From positions 1,550,001-1,614,000 of the forward strand of contig JAXBDG010000013.1 in NCBI GenBank assembly GCA_036320915.1: a DNA stretch of 64,000 nt, written 5' to 3'. A model generated the notes under the pieces. The model did no database searches, was not told the DNA's origin, and was given only the letters and a program-made list of their open reading frames with translations. The stretch is from Linnemannia elongata (taxonomy: Eukaryota; Mortierellomycota; Mortierellomycetes; Mortierellales; Mortierellaceae). Shown piece after piece: positions 56,667-64,000 of this stretch. The position numbers and the translations under genes were made by a program. The first letter of the stretch is position 1. Each line of letters starts with the position of its first letter.

Positions 56667-57594
56667 GGTGGTCAAAGAAGGAGAGTTCAAATGAACGTAG
56701 TTGAAGTGTTGGGTATGCGTGAATGTGCGTAGTGGTTTGTATGCCTGACTAATTGTCTGGGTGGGATCTAGGTGTGTATGAGAGATATTGGTTGGTGGGA
56801 AAGAGAAGGGTGGGAAAGTAAGCCGGCTTTTATATTTTTTTTTGCGGCCAGTTTGTGGCGAGTACGCTTACTCACCCTGGCCAATGGAAGGGTGAGGAGA
56901 GGGAGAGGGAAGGGAAGTGAGGACGCTGCGGCATCGATGGGTCAGTTGAGTCAACGGAGTCAGCAATTGAAATCACACTGTCTTTGGTCGCCGTTCTTAT
57001 CATGACATGAAAGTCTGCTTCTGCTGCTGTTTCAAGCTGCATAAAAAAATAATATCGCGGAGAAGGGAAATAAGGGTGCTCTCATTTTCTTTTTCTTTTG
57101 CGATTTTGTCGCATTTCTTCAAAAGGGAAGAAGGGAGGGCGGGTGGACAAAGAGAGAATGTTTTTTTTCTTTTTTTTTTGTTAAACTCAATCATTCAGCG
57201 GCATAGAACAAAAATAAGGTACCGCCCTGGGAACAGCCAACTGCATCCCCTGATCCATTCACATCAATCTTACAGTGGGACAAGTAGGACATCACTGCCA
57301 AAGTGTGTGAAAAAAAAGGAAATATAAAGGCTCACAGGATGGAGAAAACACCTCATACTACATATACATCTATACTTCATGCCATTGATATAAAGAACCC
57401 CGTTCCAGGCCTCTTGGATCTCTCTAAACCCAGTTTGCACTTTTACGCACTCGTAAGCGACCATAAAACCTGACAATACTGTCTCTGTTTTTAAAAAAAA
57501 GGAAAAAAAAAAGGACTTTTTTCGGTCAAAATCCCGACAAGATTCTCCTATTCTCAAAAAAGTGAATCCCGGAAGCACTTATAGAAGCCACTCT
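56667..57594. other. Upstream region of IleRS and spacer
   Basis: The presumed IleRS promoter (purine-rich at 56880-56930) and low-complexity DNA with T- and A-runs (57160-57180, 57490-57515). The frame of the following candidate gene is open from about 57457 but has no ATG until 57595. Confidence 0.4.
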
Positions 57595-58101
57595 ATGAGA
57601 GAACCATCAAGAGGGAGGAGGAGCACAGCATCACCAACAGCACGAAGCGCACACGCGCAACCAAGATCCAGAGGGAACAGTGGACAGCGATCTACAAGTA
57701 GTAACAGATATATGGGCGAAAGCTCATTGACCTTACGGACGAGCCGTGGTAAAACGCAAGGAACAGTAGTGCCCAGGCGAGCAGAACGACATTTGAGTGG
57801 CTGATCGAGCAGTCATGGACGCCCTGTTGAGCCTGAGGCGTATGGATATTATGAAAAAGAAGGGGAACATGGTCATCGAGGAGTTGGAGGAGGAGCACAC
57901 CTAGGTCCCTTGGAACGCGTCCTGCAAAGCAACAAGGGTCGTCTGGACTCGTGTGCGTCGTTCTTGGCCCGGCTAGGACGGACTGTACAAACCTCTGATG
58001 GGCCGTACGGTTTAGGTAGCTTTACGAGTGGGATAGATTATGTGCACGTACGAGGAACACGCAAAATTGGTATGTCTTCACGGACGAGCAGCTTTGCCTG
58101 A
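57595..58101 (+). CDS. Candidate small gene with an in-frame TGA
   Basis: Starting at ATG 57595 a frame runs to TGA at 57802-57804 and then stays open in the same frame to a TGA at 58099-58101. The first half is basic and Ser/Arg-rich (MREPSRGRRSTASPTARSA, STSSNRYMGESSL). The second half is protein-like (PLERVLQSNKGRLDSCASFL, then DGPYGLGSFTSGIDYVHVRG). A possible GT-AG intron 57749-57904 (donor GTAAAA, acceptor CCTAG, 156 nt) would remove the TGA and keep frame, giving about 116 aa. Other readings are a decayed gene or stop readthrough. No family recognised. Confidence 0.4.
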
Positions 58102-58375
58102 ATTGAACCAAAAAAGCCGGTTTTCATACGCATTCAAGAAGCTGGTACGGGCAAGAGGTTTTTTTTGGTATGTTGCTAAGGGTTTATTCTCTGCAGTCGT
58201 GAACAAAACATGATGAATAATGGGTTTGTTTTTGTTGTTCCTCCATGTCCTGCAAAAAAAATGTCAATCCGAAGCATTTAGATATTCTATTGTTTTGGTT
58301 TGTCTTTGTCGTCGCTCAATTGCATCCCCGTACAGCTTCTACATCCTGCTCGTCAAAAAATGATGTTTTTTTCGT

Positions 58376-59395
58376 TTACTTGACGAGAGTGGCAAGCTTC
58401 TGCTCGATCTCCTTTGCGCTGAGTCCGTCCAAAACAATCTTCTTCTCCTGACCGTGCTCTATTGTTCCACAAAACGTAGCAAAAACAATGTATTTAGAAC
58501 TGGGGTTTTTGTTTCTTCGTTTTCGATCTGCTGCAACTGCTGCCCATACAATGCCAATGGTACACCCGATTCCCATGGCAAGTCTTCGTTTCTCCTGTCT
58601 TCCAATCCCACATATTGCTTGGACCATTTTTTCCGCGACTGAAACCCACTGATTTAATTGACGAAAAGATAACATACCGAAACGAGCAAAGATCTTGGCC
58701 TCGGCACCCTTGGCCTCACGGATAAGGATGGGGAGGTTGGGGTTAGCAGCCTTGACCGCAGTGTAGTTGGAAGCAACGAATTGCCTAGAAAAACGTAATG
58801 CCAGTGCAGAATGCAGGAATGGCGTTAGCTTATGTTGCATAAGACGACATGCCCGTGAAAGTTAGACCTTGATGGCTCCTCGTCCTATAAAAAGGCGGCT
58901 TATAAATCCAATCCTGAACAGCTGTCCAGCACCTTCCTGAATGAATTGTGTCGCTTCCTGCCCTGTGATAAAATTTTGCTCATCGTTGGCGATTGCCTCC
59001 CTTTCGGATTTGTCAAACGGAAGAGCTGGGGTCGATGTATGTAGTTTCCAGCTTTGCTACTTTGCTACGATACTCTTAGTCTGAACGTGAGTTCATCCCC
59101 CTCCGGCTAGTGTGATGAACAAAACTCCAGGTCCTGCTCCTGCTCTCCTCATTAAGTAATAACAGCAACAGGAACGAGGGTGGTGTATCCTAGGTGTGTG
59201 CATGCCTGTTGCCTCGAGCTGATCCTCTCGCCATGCTGATCCGATCCGTTTATATTTCCGGCTTCCTTGTGTCCCCGATGATGTTGTCCGTCTAGGCCTG
59301 CTGGTGCTTGGCTTTTACCTAATGCCGTTGCTAGCAGGCGAGGTCTGGCAGAAGTGGACGCGAAGCTCCTTGAGGCTCTTTGTGAAGGCGGACAT
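58376..59395 (-). CDS. NDUFA2: Complex I subunit NDUFA2 (B8)
   Basis: Accessory subunit of mitochondrial NADH:ubiquinone oxidoreductase with a thioredoxin-like L51/S25/CI-B8 fold. Exons 59395-59319, 58784-58678 and 58458-58376 give 88 aa, close to the usual size. The start MSAFTKSLKELRVHFCQTSP is typical, with the conserved N-terminal LRVHFC. The core NYTAVKAANPNLPILIREA, then EAKIFARF and the C-terminal EHGQEKKIVLDGLSAKEIEQ fit the family. Intron 1 is 534 nt, longer than the whole coding sequence. A perfect CRE (59501-59508) lies about 105 bases upstream. Its presence shows that the organism has complex I. Confidence 0.95.
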
Positions 59396-59500
59396 GGTCG
59401 GTTATATAGAGTAGAGTGGGGATGTGTGATGAGGGGATGGGATCTCGGAGATGTGGACAAGTAGAGGCAGGAGGAGTGATCTCCGAGACAAAAAAAATAG

Positions 59501-59508
59501 TGACGTCA
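59501..59508. promoter_or_regulatory. Perfect CRE upstream of NDUFA2
   Basis: TGACGTCA, embedded in a longer imperfect palindrome (GTGACGTCAC flanked by A- and T-rich arms), about 105 bases upstream of the NDUFA2 start codon. Confidence 0.6.
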
Positions 59509-61074
59509 CCATTTTTCCAAAAATTAATTCCCATCCAGGGCGAGGCACGTTTGATGATCGAGACTGATAAAAAACGCGAAAGATAGAACAAGAAGCTGTA
59601 GGGGAAGGGAAGAGAAGAGGTCAGGCACAATGGGTATGTGTGGTGAATGATGTCTGGGAAAGACAAAGAGGGAAAAAAGGGTGTGGCAAAACACCCCAGT
59701 TCTCCTAATGGTTTGTCACCTGCTTGGTTTTTTTTTTTTTTTTTTTTACTATCCTCCTTCCCTCTCATTTCTTTCGTCGTTCCCTTTCTCTCCGTCTACT
59801 TTTTTTCTCTCTTCTCCCACGCAATAGATCCTGGCAATGGCTAGTAAGTGTTTGTTGTTTGTCAATCCTTGACCACACCCCCTTCCCCTTGCCTTCAGAC
59901 GCACTATGACAGAGTCAAGCAGCATGCAATGTACAGAAAGTCAATCTCACGAAACCCCAAAAAAAACACATCCGAAAATAGGGCGACGGTATTCGTGTAT
60001 CACCCATCCATCAAACATGCAATCAAAAAACAGCGTCCTCTCCCTTTGCCCCCCCCTCCTCCTCCTCCTTCGTTGCTGTTTGCTGTTCTTGGATCGTTAT
60101 GCAGGAGTAAAATCGACACACATACACATATACCAAAGATCCCATCGTACTATGTTTTCGTTACAGAAAGCGCACATACACTGCGCACGAAAACGCCCGG
60201 AAGAAGAGGAGAGGAGGAATAATAAAAAAGAAGAAGAGATGGGGATCTAGCTTGTTTGACATGACGTGGTTAGAAGATGGTGAAGTGTGTGAAAAAGAAG
60301 TAAGTAAAGGAAGAAAGGGCTCAATGACCAAGGAAACGTTTTCGATACAAAACAGTGCGCCCTCTCACTCTCTATCTGTGTTTTTTTGCTCGTGTTGCGC
60401 ACTGTTGTTGTTGTTGTTGTTGCTGTTGTTGATGAAGATGATTTTCACCCCTAAGCTCTAAAACACGGGGCTAGACACCCTTCAAAAAATGGATCCATGT
60501 GCGAAGGAAGAAGTGGGAGGAAAGGAACGCGCAAAAACATAAAAGATGAATACGCCCATTTCGGCAGTAGTTGCGTGTTTGTTGTTGTTGTTTTTTGTGG
60601 AAATGGTCTTGTTTTGAGACGTGTTTGTGTATCCAAGGTGCATAGAAGAAGGGAGATGTCTGGTTTTTTTTTTCCTTCCACCCGGGTGCATAGCTTTTGA
60701 TGCCAAACGAGTGAGCGGGATTCTAGATCTGAGCATAAAGAATGAAGTATGAAAGAGTGTAGGGTGTCTTCTCTGGCTCTTCATCATGATGCTGGGTCAA
60801 CAAAATTGGCACGAGCCATGGTCATTGTTCATGGTAGTGACCCTTTTTGTGTACTCTTGTGAATGTACAAATACCAACAACAGAAATGGCGGCAACTCCG
60901 CGTTAGTATTCTTTCTGCTTTTGTTTCTGAGTACGCGAATGATTTAGGACTGCAAAGCTGAGCTAAGAAATAATATCAAGGAGAAGAGGAAACCGTAGCA
61001 AACAAGATACGAAGGACAAACTAATGGCGTTTTCGCGCTATTCTTTCACTCTTTTTACACCATCAGCTTATCCG

Positions 61075-61078
<4 letters not shown>

Positions 61079-61118
<40 letters not shown>
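61079..61118 (+). repeat. Poly-A tract, about 40 bases
   Basis: One of several long A:T runs in the window (also near 7000-7031, 33931-33958 and 41181-41221). No target-site duplication or adjacent element ends were recognised. Confidence 0.75.
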
Positions 61119-61120
<2 letters not shown>

Positions 61121-63721
61121 AATGCAAAAGTAAGGAAATGACATCGAAGGCTGAGGGACAGTCTCGCCTCACGAGATCGTTCGCTACCTTCTCCTCGCAG
61201 GGGAACAGGACTAAGAAGGACGTGAAAGTGAGCAGGGGAATGTGGATAACAAGGGGAAAACACGAGTGATGGATAAATGTCATTCGCGTTAGCTTGTTTG
61301 ACAGTTCTTTGTCTTGTTAGTATATCCTAGCTCATGGCTGCCTGTCTTTAAGCATCTGTTATTTTCACGGACTATGGACCACGGGCTGATATCCTCATAT
61401 GATGAAGCAAAGAAACACCATGCTGATGAAATGCTCCTTTATATGGACAGGAAAGGGTGGTTTTTTGTTTTTTGTTCTTTTGTGGATCAGTACTGCCTAG
61501 ACCGTGACTCGACAACACAAGCGTTTGTACAGCAATAAGCACTGTTTTGGTGAACCTCCTTTGCCAATTTCAGCCGTGCCCTCGAGGCAGATCACAAGCG
61601 GAAAGGATTCGACGGGACAAGGAGGTTTCCTAGGTTCCCAAACGAACAACAAGAAAAAAAAATGAGCCAGCAAAAACAAGAAATAAAATGCTAATTGGGA
61701 AAAGGGGGGTTCGAATGGTAAAAAGGACATCGAACAACAAAATAACAGAAAAAAAAAAAAAAAAAAAAAAAACACACTTACGTCTTTATTGACTTGTCAC
61801 CTGTGTTCTTACTCTCCTTTCTTTTCTTCTTCCCCTTGTGCCCGTTCAACGCTCACCGCGTTGTTATTATGTCCTGTTGTGTGAGTTTGTGTGTGCGTGT
61901 GCGTGTCCATGCCACGATCCTGTCCACATAGTCTACCATCTCCTTGTACTGACTCTCTCCTTTCTCTGTTTGTATGATGTTCCTCCCTCTCCTCATTTTG
62001 TTACCTTCAGTTTGATTGTCCTGGAAGATAGTTCAATATCATTCTTTCTCTCCTCATCTTACCTCATGGGATCAGCATGCCATGATGTGGGGTTGCGTCC
62101 TCTCTCCCTTTCCCTCGATATAATGCACCTGTTGATGTTTTGTTTCTGAACCCTCCCTTCATTACCTCAGAGACAACGAAGTAAAGAGAGAACCAAGACG
62201 GAAAGGAAAAAAGGGACAAGAAGAAGAGAGGCAATGATGAGGTCGCAGAAAGACATAGGACAGGAAGAGGAAGGGGAGGATAGGAAGAAGGGAGAAGAGG
62301 CGAGATCGAGGGATAGAGGCAGGTTACTCATTTTTTTTTTTTTGTAGAATTGTAGCCATGCAATCATCCACGAATCTCACTGGAGCATTGGAGTCCCGGT
62401 TACACCGTTGCACGGAAAGCGACGGCAGTATACATTCATAGATATATGGTCATTATCCAGAAACGTTTTTCGTGTCGTTTGTAGGCTACTCAACCGCTCT
62501 TCTTCTCCAACATCCTTTGTCACTGGTTCAATAGCCTACTTGATTGTTCTTGTGGTAGCATGGCGGATGATGATGAAGAGAACAACAATAATGGCTCTCA
62601 TTATCCATTATTCTCGAACCCATACCATCCCACCCCACCCCATCCCGTGTCCCAATGTCCTCGAATTGCTCCGTGCTTTCAACACTTTCTTTCCCTTCTA
62701 TTACCTGTTCGTTTTTGATTTCATGATTTTTGTGCCATGCTTGTTTGTTTGTTTGTTTAAATGTACTTGGCCCCTTCTTCCTTTTCCCTCATCTCCCTTC
62801 TCTCTCCCCCTTCCCCTCCCTTTCTCGTATTCATCCTCCCGGCCCTCTCCACTGCTTTTTTTTTTTATTTTTTATTTTTTTTTTTTTTCAAATCACAACC
62901 TCAATCCACCGTTGTTCTCTTTCTCTTCTCTTTCTTTTTGTCTTTGTCTTATTCTCCTATTATTTTTTTATCTTTGCTCTTCCACGCCCTTCATATTTTC
63001 TGCAAAGTATCAATTGCTCGCAACGCCCTTGCCTTGCTCGAATCATTGGATGCATGCTGCAACGTCTTTTCTGGTTGGTTTTTTTTTTTGAACATACAGA
63101 TCATTAAGACACTCATTGGAAGGAGCTCTGCTCTCTCTTTGTTTCTCTTCCCCTCTCCTTCTCTCGCCTAAGGCTAAATTGCACATATACTAGCTCACAT
63201 ACAGGTTCTGACACCATTGCAAATCTGCACATGGTCCTTCCTTTTCTCATTTGTACTTTCCTCTTAAATGAAGGTCGGAGTCCACTTGTTTTCTTCTCTT
63301 AGGAATCTCCCTCTCTCTCTTTTTTTTTTTTTTTTTTTTTTCTTTCCTCACTGTCCTTCTTCTCGTTCTCCCTCTTTCTCGCTCTTTTTCTCTCTCCTTC
63401 CTGTCCCTCTCCCGCCCTTACACTCCGCACATCCCCTTGCGTGGCGTGGATATCACCCATATACCCTATGTAGCTTTGTACATTCCTCTTCATCCCTTCC
63501 TGGTATGAAAATTGGATCACTCACGCCAACTTGCCAAGGCAACGTCCATCGTCTCCGACCAGAGCGGATCTCTTACCCTTGTAGATATCCATCCTACTAA
63601 CCTATCCCCCTTTCCTTTTTTATTTCTTTCTGCCCCCATGAATTATAGCTTTCTATTCTATTCACCTACTCTATAATCCTTCATCCCTACCTAATAAGCA
63701 CCTAATTCTTTACACTCAACA

Positions 63722-64000
63722 ATGCAACGCTTTCGATCCAGCTCGTCATCATCGACATTAGACAGCCCCCTCTCGCCGACTTACCTCTCCCACATCAGTC
63801 CTTCACAATCCACCACAACCAACAATAACAACGACAAATCAACCACAACAAACATCAACATTGTGCACAACACCACGCGTCGGGGTGGCCCCATCAATAT
63901 CTCTGCGCATGCACTAGTTTCACCTTCCTCGAGCCTGCCTCGATCCGCCTATGACCCTCCACCAACTCCAACTTCTCCACGCCTACCTCAGTCTCCCATC
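63722..64000 (+). CDS. Ser/Asn/Thr-rich protein, 5' end, runs off edge
   Basis: An ATG at 63722, after a long C/T-rich leader, opens a frame that stays open for 93 codons to the window edge. The N-terminus is MQRFRSSSSSSTLDSPLSP, then TTTNNNNDKSTTTNINIVHN and a Pro/Ser-rich part with DPPPTPTSPRLPQ. It is disordered and gives no clue to function; many fungal signalling or transcription proteins start this way. The short CA-rich stretch before the ATG matches other starts here. Confidence 0.6.
   Translation, partial: MQRFRSSSSSSTLDSPLSPTYLSHISPSQSTTTNNNNDKSTTTNINIVHNTTRRGGPINISAHALVSPSSSLPRSAYDPPPTPTSPRLPQSPI

Larger units (their letters stand above)
59396..63721. other. Long low-complexity intergenic region
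   Basis: No gene can be supported over 4.3 kb. It holds T- and A-runs (about 59729-59749, 61079-61118, 61750-61771), GTT repeats (about 60402-60431, 60572-60590) and a purine-rich block (about 62155-62325). A very C/T-rich stretch (about 62760-63420) ends in the leader of the last gene. A short + strand frame at 61375-61538 reads protein-like in part (ISSYDEAKKHHADEMLLYMD) but has no support as a gene. Confidence 0.5.

Noticed and set aside
61079..61118. Long A-tracts as retrotransposon tails
   Set aside because: The runs lie in introns and spacers of many loci, with no adjacent reverse-transcriptase or SINE-like sequence and no visible target duplications. Plain homopolymer expansion is simpler.
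61375..61538. Short + strand frame with protein-like patch
   Set aside because: No splice-supported extension, no family, and it is followed by aromatic-rich low complexity.
1..64000. CRISPR arrays, defence islands, phage or insertion sequences, biosynthetic clusters
   Set aside because: Looked for regularly spaced direct repeats, transposase or integrase motifs and clustered enzyme genes; none were seen. The gene content is ordinary fungal housekeeping plus a few unknowns.

Overview
The window is a stretch of nuclear chromosome from a fungus. Evidence: about 20 multi-exon genes with short GT-AG introns, nuclear genes for mitochondrial proteins, fungal-type genes (a Trs65-like TRAPPII subunit, a Reg1/Hex2-like PP1 subunit, a GPI-anchored Kre9/Knh1-like wall protein) and a complex I subunit, which excludes Saccharomyces-type yeasts. 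The intron-rich layout, C-ending codon bias in highly expressed genes and long pyrimidine-rich leaders fit an early-diverging fungus, most likely Mortierellomycota; that placement is inference. All exon maps were built by hand from splice signals, and each complete model was checked to close in frame.

Layout. 1-2136: low-complexity DNA. 2137-6780: mitochondrial IF-2 and mitochondrial ribosomal protein uL13, head to head. 7228-9818: a remnant-like reading frame, a 161-aa unknown and a 391-aa secreted unknown. 10494-15135: a Trs65-like TRAPPII subunit divergent from Erv2 sulfhydryl oxidase. 15338-18249: a SANT-domain protein convergent with GET3. 18250-22086: gene-poor, with hairpins, a G-quadruplex motif and one possible small membrane ORF. 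22087-24425: a Val/Lys/Asp-repetitive secreted protein and a GPI protein. 24677-29301: ATP synthase alpha and a disordered acidic protein. 29692-32104: a U1A/U2B''-type RRM protein divergent from cyclophilin A. 32219-33455: an unknown. 34086-38649: a CDK9/Bur1 kinase divergent from EMC10. 39078-42812: an LLP homologue, a secreted I9 inhibitor and ribosomal protein uS17. 43235-45301: the Reg1-like PP1 regulator. 48062-52804: GPN1 GTPase divergent from a Q-rich tetraspan protein. 53095-56666: a bacterial-type (mitochondrial) isoleucyl-tRNA synthetase. 57595-58101: a possible small gene whose frame has one TGA. 58376-59395: NDUFA2. 59396-63721: low complexity. 63722-64000: the 5' end of a Ser/Asn/Thr-rich gene running off the edge.

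Functional themes are mitochondrial translation and respiration (IF-2, uL13m, IleRS, ATP1, NDUFA2) and secretion/ER function (Trs65, ERV2, GET3, EMC10, plus four secreted or GPI proteins). No gene cluster, mobile element, defence system, CRISPR array or tRNA was recognised. The most notable items are gene-structure oddities (a 6-nt microexon, a stop-only last exon, probable GC-AG introns), a perfect 19-bp inverted repeat next to a CRE in a divergent promoter, and several unrecognised secreted or membrane proteins.
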